Shown here: positions 9,808 through 19,365 of the stretch, one piece after another
How the letters are laid out: each line of letters begins with the position of its first letter
Position numbering within the stretch: the first letter of the stretch is position 1
NCBI GenBank assembly: GCA_020444545.1
Contig: JAHLKT010000001.1
Location: forward strand, 124,001-188,000
Origin: Desulfarculaceae bacterium
Lineage (GTDB): Bacteria > Desulfobacterota > Desulfarculia > Desulfarculales > Desulfarculaceae
DNA: 64,000 nucleotides
Direction of reading: 5' to 3'
Notes under the pieces: model-generated
Seen by the model: only the letters and a program-made list of their open reading frames with translations
The model's database searches: none
What the model was told of the DNA's origin: nothing
Made by a program: the position numbers and the translations under genes

Positions 9808-11274
9808 CTAGGGCTCTTTGTCCGGCTCCGGGGCGGCTTCGGCCTCGGGTTCGGATTCCTCCGCCGCCTCGGGGGCGGCCTCTTCCCCGGCCTCGGTCTC
9901 GTCGGCCGGTTCCGCCTGGGGCTCCGGAGCCTCCTCGGCCTCGGCCTCCGCCGTCTGGGCCGAAAGTTCCTTCCAGGCCTCGCGGGCCGCGTCCAGGGCG
10001 CTGGGGTCGTCCGCGTTCTCCGCCTGGGCCATGCGCCGCACCGCCTCGGCCAGATAATTCTTGGCGTCGGCGATGAGCCCCTCGGCCCGCTCGGCGTCGA
10101 TGTCGGGCAGGGCGGCCAGCTCCTCGGCGTCCGCCTCGGCCAGAGCCTCGGCCGAGCCGTAGCCCGCCTGGTACAAGGTGTCGGCGCTCACGTCGGAGAC
10201 GCCCACCACGTCCAGCAGGGAGCGGTAGCCGTCGCGCAGGGACTCGCCGTAGCGCGACTCGCTCTTAACGTCGATCTTCCAGCCGGTGAGCTTGGAGGCC
10301 AGGCGCACGTTCTGCCCGCGCCGGCCGATGGCCAGCGAGAGCATCTCGTCGGCCACTATGACCTCCATGGTCTGGTTGGCCTCGTCCACCACCACCCGGC
10401 TGATCTCGGCCGGGGCCAGGGCGTTGACCACGTAGCGGGCCGGGTCCGGGTCCCAGGCGATGATGTCGATCTTCTCGCCCCGGAGCTCCTGGACCACCGC
10501 CTGCACCCGCGAGCCCTTCATGCCCACGCAGGCGCCCACCGGGTCCACGTCGCGGTCATTGGAGGCCACGCCCAGCTTGGTGCGGCTGCCCGCCTCGCGG
10601 GCCACGCCCTCGATGGTCACGATCTGCTCGGAGATCTCGGGCACCTCCAGCTCGAACAGGGCCTCGATGAAGCCGGGGTGGGTGCGGCTGAGCACCACCT
10701 GGGGACCGCGCGAGATGCGCTTGACGTCCAGGACGTAGGCCCTGAGCCGGTCGCCGGGGCGGTAGCCCTCGCGGGGCACCTGCTCCCGGGGGGGCAGGAT
10801 GGCCTCGGTGCGGCCCAGGTTCACCACGATGGATCCCTTGTCGAAGCGCTGCACGATGCCGTTGATGATCTCGTTCTTGCGGTCCTTGAAGTCCTCGTAG
10901 ATGATGTCGCGCTCGGCGTCCTTCATGCGCTGGATGATCACCTGCTTGGCGCTCTGGGCGGCGATGCGCCCGAAGTCGGCGGTGTCCACCTTCACGCCCA
11001 GCTCGTCGCCCACCTCGCAATCCGGGTCCAGGCGGTGGCCGTGCTCCAGGCTGATCTGAGTGTCGGGGTCGTCAACTTCGTTGACCACCTCCTTGAACTC
11101 GAAGACCTCCACCTCGCCGTCCTCATCGTTGTAGGCCACGTCGACCTCCACCTTGGAGCCCAGCTTGCGGCGGGCGGCGGAGCGCATGGCCTCCTCCAGG
11201 GTGTTGATGAGAATCTCGCGGTCCAGGCCCTTTTCACGGGATACCTGGTCGATCATCCTTTTCAGTTCGCTCAT
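9808..11274 (-). CDS. nusA: transcription termination/antitermination protein NusA
   Basis: RNA polymerase-associated elongation factor for pausing, termination and rRNA antitermination. 488 residues: NusA N-domain (1-125), S1 (about 135-200), two KH domains (about 210-345, with GRRGQNVRLAS visible), helix-hairpin-helix region (about 350-425), then a roughly 50-residue Glu/Ala/Pro tail. E. coli-type acidic repeats (AR) are not obvious, and the tail resembles the acidic tails of IF-2 and S2 in this window. Start ATG at 11274; follows rimP by 48 bases. Confidence 0.97.
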   Translation of the reverse strand: MSELKRMIDQVSREKGLDREILINTLEEAMRSAARRKLGSKVEVDVAYNDEDGEVEVFEFKEVVNEVDDPDTQISLEHGHRLDPDCEVGDELGVKVDTADFGRIAAQSAKQVIIQRMKDAERDIIYEDFKDRKNEIINGIVQRFDKGSIVVNLGRTEAILPPREQVPREGYRPGDRLRAYVLDVKRISRGPQVVLSRTHPGFIEALFELEVPEISEQIVTIEGVAREAGSRTKLGVASNDRDVDPVGACVGMKGSRVQAVVQELRGEKIDIIAWDPDPARYVVNALAPAEISRVVVDEANQTMEVIVADEMLSLAIGRRGQNVRLASKLTGWKIDVKSESRYGESLRDGYRSLLDVVGVSDVSADTLYQAGYGSAEALAEADAEELAALPDIDAERAEGLIADAKNYLAEAVRRMAQAENADDPSALDAAREAWKELSAQTAEAEAEEAPEPQAEPADETEAGEEAAPEAAEESEPEAEAAPEPDKEP

Positions 11275-11322
11275 TGGGTACTCCCCAACCTCATTGCCTT
11301 GTCATCCAGGGGTCATCCCCCC

Positions 11323-11799
11323 TCACAAATCTATTTCCAGGCGCGCCTTGGCCACCGAGGCCACGGGCACCGCCATTGGCTTGCCCTTCACCTCGATGAG
11401 CACGTCGTCGCCCATGGTGCCCTTGAGCACGCCGCGCAAGGTGCGGCTTTTTCCGTCCGGCTCGTTCACGGTCAGCTTGGCCGGCCGCCCGGCGAACAGG
11501 TCGAACTCGGCCGGGTCCTTGAGCTTGCGGGTGAGCCCCGGGCTGCTCACCTCCAAGTTGAAGGGCCCGTTGGTGGGGTCCTCCACGTCCAACAGGTCGC
11601 TCACCTGGCGGCTGAGCAGGGCGCAATCGTCCAGGTTCACCCCGCCCTCGCGGCGGTCCACGATCAGGCGCAGCACCTGGCCGCCGGACTCCCGCCGCCA
11701 GTTCAGCTCCACCAGCATCAGGCCCTCGGAGCGCACCACCGGCGCCACGATGTCCCTCAAACGGCGTTCCATCTCGCTGGCGGGGCCACGGGCCTCCAC
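11323..11799 (-). CDS. rimP: ribosome maturation factor RimP
   Basis: 30S maturation factor. The family hallmarks VNLDDCALLSRQVS, LDVEDP and LEVSSPGLTRKL are present, followed by the C-terminal SH3-like domain. The GTG at 11799 is chosen because GGAGGA lies 6 bases upstream; this gives 158 residues. The ATG at 11772 (MERRLRDIV) gives 149 residues and fits the family N-terminus equally well but lacks a clear ribosome-binding site. An open frame continues upstream to 11967 without homology. First protein gene of the nusA-infB operon. Confidence 0.92.
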   Translation of the reverse strand: MEARGPASEMERRLRDIVAPVVRSEGLMLVELNWRRESGGQVLRLIVDRREGGVNLDDCALLSRQVSDLLDVEDPTNGPFNLEVSSPGLTRKLKDPAEFDLFAGRPAKLTVNEPDGKSRTLRGVLKGTMGDDVLIEVKGKPMAVPVASVAKARLEIDL

Positions 11800-12059
11800 A
11801 AGCCGTCCTCCATGCGCAACGCGCAATACAAGGCCCCTGGCCCCGGGAAAACCCGAGACCGTGGACCACGTCAAATCTGTCCGCCCGTCGCGGTGGCCAT
11901 GGAAAGCCGGCCAGATCGGATCAGGTCCACTAATCGAAGCAAGCTTCCAAGCGCCGGGGGGCGGCACCGGGAAACCCCCTCAAAAAGGGACAACCCAGCT
12001 AGGGTCGCGCGGCCCAGCCGCGGCCCGCAAGCCGGGATTGGTTCGGCCAGGTCAATGCG

Positions 12060-12135
12060 TGGAGCGGGCAACGGGGCTCGAACCCGCGACTTCAAGCTTG
12101 GGAAGCTCGTACTCTACCAACTGAGTTATGCCCGC
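12060..12135 (-). tRNA. tRNA-Gly (CCC)
   Basis: A complete cloverleaf on the minus strand: acceptor GCGGGCA/TGCCCGC, D-arm ACTC-GAGT, anticodon stem CGAGC/GCTTG with loop TTCCCAA (anticodon CCC, reading GGG), and T-arm with TTCGAGC. Discriminator T, and CCA is encoded at 12060-12062. It lies 260 bases upstream of rimP in the same orientation, in the position of metY in the E. coli metY-rimP-nusA operon, so cotranscription with the operon is plausible. Confidence 0.97.
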
Positions 12136-12231
12136 TCAACCCAGAAGAAGGCTCCGCCCAGGCCGCACCCGGCCATGGACGCTGCCGCCCTCTCCTGACG
12201 CTTGCCGGCCCCTAAGAGCCGGACAAGGCAT

Positions 12232-12259
12232 ATTATATTGCAAAAACTTCCCCGCGCAA
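12232..12259 (-). promoter_or_regulatory. sigma-70-type promoter for tRNA-Gly / rimP operon
   Basis: On the minus strand TTGCGC (12254-12259) and a perfect TATAAT (12232-12237) are separated by 16 bases, about 95 bases upstream of the tRNA 5' end. It is AT-rich in an otherwise GC-rich surround. A small inverted repeat (GCCGG... about 12203-12222) lies in the predicted leader. Confidence 0.65.
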
Positions 12260-12354
12260 CCGCTATTGTCCACCAGATTATGGGGCGTTGCTTTTTGCCG
12301 CCGCCCCTGCTATGGGTGTTGGCGGACCGACAACCCCTGCTTTGGAGCCGGCGA

Positions 12355-13383
12355 ATGGTACCCCACCCCCCCGCCGCCAGTCTGGACCGGCTGATCACCC
12401 AAGTCATCGAGCCCGGCCTCTGCGTGGCCTGCGGCGCCTGCCTGGGCCTGTGCCCCCACCTGCTGTTCCTGGACGGCCGGGTGGCCGCGCCCGACCCCTG
12501 CGGCCTGGAGCAAGGCCGCTGCGTGGAGCTGTGCCCCGTGGCCGCGCGGCCCTCCCCGGCCGTGCCGGCCGCAGGCCCCCTGGGCAAGGTCAAGGCCGCC
12601 TATGCCGCCCGGGCCAAATCACCGGATTTGCAAACCAAGGCCCAATACGGCGGGGTGGTGTCCACCCTCACGGCCCTGGCCCTGGCCGAAGGGTTGGTGG
12701 GCGAGGCCATTCTAACCGCCCCGGGCCATCGCGGCATCCCCCAGGGGGTGCGGGCCAAGACCCGCGATCAGGTCCTGGCCTCGGCGGGCTCCATCTACGC
12801 CGGGGGCGGGGCCTTGCGCGAGCTCAACCAGGCCCTGTCCGAAGACGCCGGCCATCCCCTGGCCTTGGTGGGCCTGCCCTGCCAGGCGTTGGCCGCCGCG
12901 CGTATGAAAACCCATGAGCGCTACCCGTCGGCGGCCGAGCGCATCGCCCTGAGCATCGGGCTGTTCTGCACCATGAACCTGCCGGGCCGCGAGCTGCGCG
13001 CCCTGCTGCACCAGCACGACATCCGGGGGCCGGTGGAGCGCAGCGACTTCCCGCCCCCGCCGGCGGGCATCTTCCAGGTATGGAGCGAGGGCCAGTACCA
13101 CGAACTGCCTTTGGAAGAGGTCCGCGCCATCCGCTACCCCGGCTGTGCCGGCTGCCCGGACCTCACCGCCGAGGCGGCGGATATCAGCGTGGGGGCCTGC
13201 GAGGGCCGCGAGGGCTGGAACACCGTTTTGGCCCGCAGCGGCCCGGGCGAGGCGTTGATCAACCTGGCGACCAACCTGGAGCTCATCGAGCTGGAGCCCG
13301 CGGCCGAGTCATCTCTGGAGCACCTGAGCGCGGCGGCCGACGCCAAGCGCCAGCGGGCGGAACAGGAGCAGAACCGTGCCTGA
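12355..13383 (+). CDS. 4Fe-4S / FrhB-FdhB-like (coenzyme F420 hydrogenase beta family) protein
   Basis: A 342-residue iron-sulfur protein. The N-terminus has a ferredoxin-like motif with Cys 23, 26, 29, 33 and further Cys at 49, 56 and 60. The rest matches the FrhB/FdhB N- and C-terminal domains: [12 protein letters not shown], a LPCQALAA motif (about residue 177), GLFCTMN, and a later YPGCAGC cluster (about 264). Relatives carry FAD and pass electrons between ferredoxin and other carriers. The ATG at 12355 has GGAG 7 bases upstream; the frame is open further back but without a site. It overlaps iorA by 8 bases, so an electron-transfer partner of the indolepyruvate oxidoreductase is inferred. 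F420 use itself is not shown. Confidence 0.82.
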   Translation: MVPHPPAASLDRLITQVIEPGLCVACGACLGLCPHLLFLDGRVAAPDPCGLEQGRCVELCPVAARPSPAVPAAGPLGKVKAAYAARAKSPDLQTKAQYGGVVSTLTALALAEGLVGEAILTAPGHRGIPQGVRAKTRDQVLASAGSIYAGGGALRELNQALSEDAGHPLALVGLPCQALAAARMKTHERYPSAAERIALSIGLFCTMNLPGRELRALLHQHDIRGPVERSDFPPPPAGIFQVWSEGQYHELPLEEVRAIRYPGCAGCPDLTAEAADISVGACEGREGWNTVLARSGPGEALINLATNLELIELEPAAESSLEHLSAAADAKRQRAEQEQNRA

Positions 13384-15295
13384 CATAAGCACCCTGACCC
13401 CGGGGGCCAAGGTGCTCCTGCAGGGCAACGAGGCCATCGCGCGGGGCGCCCTGGAAGGCGGGGTGAACCTGGCCGCCGCCTATCCCGGCAACCCCAGCAG
13501 CGAGATATTGCAGACCCTGGCCGACTCGGCCGAGGGCGCGGGCATCTACGCCGAGTGGTCCACCAACGAGAAGGTGGCCCTGGAAAGCGCGGCGGCCGCC
13601 TCCTTCGCGGGGCTCAGGGCCATGGCCTCCATGAAGCAGAACGGGGTCAACGTGGCCCTGGACTTCATCTGCAACCTGACCATCAGCGGCACCAAGGGCG
13701 GCATCGTCCTGGTTACATGCGACGACCCCTCGGGCGTATCCTCCACCAACGAGCAGGACGCCCGCTTCGTGGCCCGCACCGCCGTCTTGCCCCTGCTGGA
13801 GCCCGCCACTCCGGCCGAGTGCCTGGCCATGATGAAGCTGGCTTTTCAGCTCAGCGAGGACATCGGCAATCTGGTGGTGTTCCGCAGCCTGAGCCGCCTG
13901 AGCCACACCCGGGCCGGGGTGACCCCCGGCCCCCTGCCCGACCGCGCGCGCCAGCCCTACTGGGACCCCAAGCAGGCCTGGTTCACCATCCCGGTGGTGC
14001 CGCGCCACCAGGGCATGCTGGCCAAGCTGGCCAAGGCGGGCGAGATACTCAAGGCCACGGGCCTGAACCGCTACGAAGGCCCGGAGCATCCCGAACTCTT
14101 AGTCATCGCCTCGGGCTCGGCCCGGCTCTATGCCGACGAGGCCCGGCGCATGTTGGCGGCCACGGACCGGGTGGGCATCCTGCACCTGGTCTGGACCTGG
14201 CCCCTGGACGAGGAACTGGTGCTCAAACATCTGGCCCTGGCGGACAAGGTGCTCATCGCCGAAGAGCTGGACCCCTTCGTGGACACGGCGGTGAAGAGCC
14301 TCTACGCGCAGCACGTGGCCGAGCTGGGCATCAAGCGCTTCTTCGGCCAGGAGAGCGGCCACGCCCCCAAGGTGGGCGAGCTGAGCCCGGGCAAGCTGGC
14401 CGGGGCCATGGCCGACATCCTCGGCCTGCCCTGGCAAGAGCTGGACCCGGACTACGCCGCGCGCCTGCAACAGGCGCAGGCCCTGGCCGCGCCCCGCGAG
14501 GTGGGCTTCTGCCCCGGCTGCCCCCACCGCGCCTCCTATTGGTCCATGAAGCAGGTTTTGGACGCGGACGGCCGCGAAGGCATCGTGAGCGGCGACATCG
14601 GCTGCTACACCATGGGTGTGTTGAACACCGGCTTCAAGCGAGTGAACGCGGTGCACTGCATGGGCTCGGGCCTGGGCGTGGCCTCGGGCCTGGGCAAGCT
14701 GCGGGACCAGGGCTTTAGGCAGCCGGTAATCTCGGTGGTGGGCGACAGCACCTTTTTCCATGCCGCCCTGCCCGGCCTGGTCAACGCCCGCTGGAACAAC
14801 GCGGACTACGTGCTGGTGGTCCTGGACAACTCGGCCACGGCCATGACCGGCTTCCAGCCCCACCCCGGCACCGGCCAGACCGCCATGGGCACTCCCGGCA
14901 CCCCGGTGGACGTGGAACAGGTATGCCGGGGCCTGGAGCTGCCCTACTCGGTGGTGGACCCCTACGACCTGGCCGCCACCCAGGAGGCGCTCTACGACGC
15001 CTTGCAGGAAGGCGGCGGGGTGCGGGTGCTCATCTTCCGGCGGCTCTGCGCCCTGGTGCAGGGCAAGCGCGGCGGGCATCCCTACGCGGTGAGCGTGGAC
15101 CCGGAGCTGTGCCGGGGCGAGGACTGCGGCTGCAACCGCTACTGCACCCGGGTGTTCCGCTGCCCGGGCCTGGTCTTCGACGAGGCCACCGGGCGGGCCA
15201 AGGTGGACGAGGTGGTTTGCGTGGGCTGCGGAGTGTGCGCCCAGATCTGTCCGGCCGGGGCCATACGGGCCCTGCCCAAGGAGGCGGCGGCATGA
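13376..15295 (+). CDS. iorA: indolepyruvate:ferredoxin oxidoreductase alpha subunit
   Basis: Catalytic subunit that oxidatively decarboxylates aryl-pyruvates (products of aromatic amino acid transamination) to aryl-acetyl-CoA, reducing ferredoxin. 639 residues: N-terminal pyrimidine-binding half (YPGNPSSEILQ), central domain, TPP-binding half with GDIGCYTMG and GDS...DN motifs, and a C-terminal ferredoxin domain with CVGCGVCAQICP. GTG start at 13376 inside the end of the upstream gene. Stop overlaps iorB by 4 bases. Anaerobe-type enzyme; some homologues act on other 2-oxoacids or run in reverse to make amino acids. Confidence 0.93.
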   Translation: MPDISTLTPGAKVLLQGNEAIARGALEGGVNLAAAYPGNPSSEILQTLADSAEGAGIYAEWSTNEKVALESAAAASFAGLRAMASMKQNGVNVALDFICNLTISGTKGGIVLVTCDDPSGVSSTNEQDARFVARTAVLPLLEPATPAECLAMMKLAFQLSEDIGNLVVFRSLSRLSHTRAGVTPGPLPDRARQPYWDPKQAWFTIPVVPRHQGMLAKLAKAGEILKATGLNRYEGPEHPELLVIASGSARLYADEARRMLAATDRVGILHLVWTWPLDEELVLKHLALADKVLIAEELDPFVDTAVKSLYAQHVAELGIKRFFGQESGHAPKVGELSPGKLAGAMADILGLPWQELDPDYAARLQQAQALAAPREVGFCPGCPHRASYWSMKQVLDADGREGIVSGDIGCYTMGVLNTGFKRVNAVHCMGSGLGVASGLGKLRDQGFRQPVISVVGDSTFFHAALPGLVNARWNNADYVLVVLDNSATAMTGFQPHPGTGQTAMGTPGTPVDVEQVCRGLELPYSVVDPYDLAATQEALYDALQEGGGVRVLIFRRLCALVQGKRGGHPYAVSVDPELCRGEDCGCNRYCTRVFRCPGLVFDEATGRAKVDEVVCVGCGVCAQICPAGAIRALPKEAAA

Positions 15296-15909
15296 AGGCG
15301 CTCAAGCACGACCCCCTGGACATCGTGATCACCGGCGTGGGTGGCCAAGGCAACGTCCTGGCCAGCCAGGTTTTGGGCCGGTCCCTGCTCGCGGCGGGCT
15401 ACGAAGTCACCGTGGGCGAGACCTACGGCCTGAGCCAGCGGGGCGGCTCGGTGATGAGCCAAGTGCGCCTCAGCTCCGGGCCGGTGCTGGGCCCCCTGAT
15501 GCCCGAGCACCGCGCCACGGCCATCGTTAGCCTGGAACCCCTGGAAGCACTGAGGGTATTGGGGACTTATGGCCATCCCGGTGTTATAGTAATAACCAAC
15601 GACCGCCCGTTGCGGCCATTGGCGGTCCTGGCCGGGGAGCAGGCCTACCCTGGAGCCGAGGAGCTCAAGGCCACTCTGGCCTCCCTGTGCCACCGGCTAT
15701 ACGCCCTGCCCGCCACCGAAGCCGCCCTGGAGCTGGGCAACCACATTTTGGCCAACGTGGTCCTCCTGGGCGCGCTGTGCGCCCTGGACCTTCTTCCCAT
15801 CGGCGCGGCCGAGGTGGAAGCGGCTCTGGGCGAAATGTTCCCTGAAAAACTCATGGGCCCCAACCGGGCGGCCCTGAGCAAGGGAGCCGAACTCATAACA
15901 AAGGGGTAA
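15292..15909 (+). CDS. iorB: indolepyruvate:ferredoxin oxidoreductase beta subunit
   Basis: Gamma-type 2-oxoacid oxidoreductase subunit of 205 residues. The family motif GVGGQGN lies near residue 16, followed by the substrate/CoA region with YGLSQRGGSV. The ATG at 15292 overlaps the iorA stop (ATGA), as expected for a stoichiometric partner. The next gene follows after only 6 bases. Longer in-frame readings begin inside iorA and are not real. Confidence 0.93.
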   Translation: MKALKHDPLDIVITGVGGQGNVLASQVLGRSLLAAGYEVTVGETYGLSQRGGSVMSQVRLSSGPVLGPLMPEHRATAIVSLEPLEALRVLGTYGHPGVIVITNDRPLRPLAVLAGEQAYPGAEELKATLASLCHRLYALPATEAALELGNHILANVVLLGALCALDLLPIGAAEVEAALGEMFPEKLMGPNRAALSKGAELITKG

Positions 15910-15915
15910 AGACAT

Positions 15916-16500
15916 ATGACAGCGCAGCCACTGACTGCGGGGGTGCTCTTGTTCGAGCAGGTGGAGGTGCTGGATTTCGCCGGGCCCTTCGAGGTGCTGG
16001 GACGTGCCCGCACCGCCGACGACCTGCCTTGCTTCAAGGCCCTGACCATCGGAACCAAGCCGGAGATAGAGTGCGTGGACGGACTCATGGTCCGGCCTCA
16101 TGCGCTATTGGATCAGGCCCCGGCCCTGGACATCCTGGTGGTGCCCGGCGGCCCGGGCGCCCGCCTGCCCGAAAATCCCGAGCCGGTGGTGGAGTTCATC
16201 AAGGCCCAGGCGCCGTCGCTGCAAATACTGGCCTCGGTGTGCACCGGCGCGGTGTGGCTGGCCCGGGCCGGGCTTTTGGACGGCCTCACCGTGACCACCC
16301 ATCCGCGTTTCCGGGCCCAGCTGGCCCGCGACTATCCCAAGGTGACGGTGATCAACAACCGCCTGGTGGATTCGGGCGGGGTGGTCACCGCCGGGGGCGT
16401 GGCCTCGGGCGTGGACCTGGGGTTGTACTTACTGGAGCGCTTCTACGGCTGGGAGACCCGGCGGCAAGAGGCCATCCGCCTGGACGGGCCCTGGCGCTAG
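15916..16500 (+). CDS. DJ-1/PfpI family protein, isonitrile-hydratase-like
   Basis: A 194-residue class I glutamine amidotransferase-fold protein. The nucleophile elbow is SVCTGAVWLA with Cys109; the N-terminal FEQVEVLDFAGPFEV places an acidic residue at Asp20, the arrangement described for cyclohexyl-isocyanide hydratase. It lacks an AraC DNA-binding tail. Located 6 bases after iorB and followed by a terminator, so it is the last gene of this operon. The substrate is unknown; glyoxalase/deglycase-like activity is an alternative. A role with aryl-pyruvate metabolism is only suggested by position. Confidence 0.85.
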   Translation: MTAQPLTAGVLLFEQVEVLDFAGPFEVLGRARTADDLPCFKALTIGTKPEIECVDGLMVRPHALLDQAPALDILVVPGGPGARLPENPEPVVEFIKAQAPSLQILASVCTGAVWLARAGLLDGLTVTTHPRFRAQLARDYPKVTVINNRLVDSGGVVTAGGVASGVDLGLYLLERFYGWETRRQEAIRLDGPWR

Positions 16501-16525
16501 CAAGGGCATAAACTTTGATTCGCGA

Positions 16526-16555
16526 GGGCGGGGCTGCTCCCCGCCCTATTCTTTT
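16526..16555 (+). terminator. intrinsic terminator after the ior operon
   Basis: GGGCGGGG, 5-base loop, CCCCGCCC, followed by TATTCTTTT; 26 bases beyond the DJ-1-family stop codon. Perfect 8-bp GC stem with a T-rich tail on the plus strand. Confidence 0.85.
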
Positions 16556-16614
16556 GCAACCGGCGCCATCCCCCAAGCTACGAAGGCTCGAACCGTCCTT
16601 TTCAGAAATAGACA

Positions 16615-16690
16615 GTCATCGCGAGGAGCGGCGGCCTTGGGGCGGGTAATGAAAGAGGCGACCGTCCCGCCGCGAGGTGGCGATCTTCCT
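16615..16690. repeat. degenerate dispersed repeat (GTCATCGCGAGGAGCGG type)
   Basis: The left end GTCATCGCGAGGAGCGGCGG and the right end GAGGTGGCGATCTTC are roughly inverted copies around a GC-rich centre. The form matches the non-coding element with GTCATTGCGAGGAGC...GAAGCAATC ends that is scattered in many Desulfobacterota and other genomes. A second fragment lies 350 bases away. No transposase is present. Confidence 0.5.
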
Positions 16691-17045
16691 TGGTGTCTTC
16701 TCCGGCTTGGACCGAACAGAGAAGAAGGGGAAAAAGAAAAGAAAAAGCGTTTTTTTGCCGGGGCCGCCCTGGGCCGGCATAAGGGTGGTTGCCGGGAAAG
16801 GGCGCTCGTTGGCGGGGCGTGGACGTGGTGCCGGGGACGCGGAGCAGGGGGGTGAAAAATTAGCTGGGCTTTAGGGAGGCAGGCCGGGTGGGGCGCGGAG
16901 ATGCCGGCCCGGTGGCGACCCCGGCGGGGGTGGTTGGGGGAGAAAAGGGGGGAAGAAAAGACAGGGGGCGCTAGCGGAGCTGCCAGGCCAGTGTAGGGAC
17001 GGGGTTTATCCTCGCCCAGACATTTTTCTAATACCAACAACCCTT

Positions 17046-17074
17046 GTCATTGCGAGCGCAGCGAAGCAATCTCT
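17046..17074. repeat. dispersed repeat fragment (GTCATTGCGAGCGCAGCG type)
   Basis: GTCATTGCGAGCGCAGCGAA followed by GCAATCTCT, the classical core of the widespread repeat; read on the opposite strand it gives the familiar spurious peptide RDCFAALAMT. A recognisable but single-ended fragment. Confidence 0.6.
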
Positions 17075-17228
17075 GCCTGCAAAAGTCGGAGTCGCGCGGC
17101 CGGCCTCGTCAGCTAGAATCGCAAGCCCCCCCAAACCTCCTGCCGCTCGGCCAAAGCCTCGCTGCCCAGACAGCGAGCTGTCTGGGACACCCGCTCTTTT
17201 TTTATTACCTGCTTCTTTGGATCGCCCC

Positions 17229-17259
17229 AAAAAAACCCGGGCCCCATATGGGACCCGGG
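17229..17259 (-). terminator. intrinsic terminator of the mcm operon
   Basis: On the minus strand a near-perfect 10-bp stem (CCCGGGTCCC / GGGGCCCGGG, ATAT loop, one mismatch) is followed by seven T residues. It lies 24 bases after the stop of the cobalamin-binding subunit gene. Confidence 0.88.
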
Positions 17260-17282
17260 CGTTGCTCGCTTTATTCGCCGCG

Positions 17283-17684
17283 CTAGGCGCGCTGCTTCAC
17301 GTTCTGTTGGATGTACTCCACGATCTGGTGGGTGGAGGTGCCCGGGCCGAAGATGTCGGCCACGCCGGCCTCCTTCATGGCGGCCACGTCGCTCTCGGGG
17401 ATGACCCCGCCGCCCAGGACCAGCACCTCGTCGTCCAGGCCCTTTTCCTTGACCAGCTTCATCACCTCGGGGAAGAGATAATCGTGGGCCCCGGAAAGGA
17501 TGGACAGGGCGATGACGTCCACGTCCTCCTGGATGGCCGTGGCCACGATCTGCTCCGGCGTTTGCCGCAGGCCGGTGTAAATCACCTCCATGCCCGCGTC
17601 CCTAAGGGCCGCCGCGATGACCTTGACTCCCCGGTCGTGACCGTCCAGGCCGGGCTTGGCCGCCAATACTCTAATCTTGCGCAT
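17283..17684 (-). CDS. methylmalonyl-CoA mutase, cobalamin-binding subunit (C-terminal domain)
   Basis: B12-binding domain of methylmalonyl-CoA mutase as a separate 133-residue polypeptide. The lower-axial His motif GLDGHDRG is at about residues 13-20, followed by the conserved SILSGAH and GGGVIPESD loops. It pairs with the catalytic-domain protein encoded 13 bases upstream to interconvert succinyl-CoA and (R)-methylmalonyl-CoA. AGGAGGA precedes the ATG and overlaps the stop of the partner gene. The split arrangement is common in Archaea and in some bacteria. Confidence 0.94.
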   Translation of the reverse strand: MRKIRVLAAKPGLDGHDRGVKVIAAALRDAGMEVIYTGLRQTPEQIVATAIQEDVDVIALSILSGAHDYLFPEVMKLVKEKGLDDEVLVLGGGVIPESDVAAMKEAGVADIFGPGTSTHQIVEYIQQNVKQRA

Positions 17685-17697
17685 GGCTTTGCTCCTC

Positions 17698-19353
<1,656 letters not shown>

Positions 19354-19365
19354 GTCTCCCCTCAA

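Larger units (their letters stand above)
16556..17228. other. gene-free intergenic region
   Basis: About 670 bases between the ior terminator and the mcm terminator, on opposite strands (convergent). Open frames exist, but they are purine-run or repeat translations without recognisable protein features or good ribosome-binding sites. It holds two dispersed-repeat-like segments (annotated separately) and a purine-rich patch at about 16725-16760 and 16930-16970. No RNA gene was recognised. Confidence 0.6.

Noticed and set aside
12202-12354. Upstream in-frame extension of the FrhB-like protein
   Set aside because: No ribosome-binding site for the earlier starts and a non-conserved Pro/Leu/Arg-rich sequence; it also overlaps the minus-strand promoter region.
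16546-17230. Possible small proteins in the ior-mcm spacer
   Set aside because: Frames translate purine runs and dispersed repeats, with no conserved motifs or suitable start sites.
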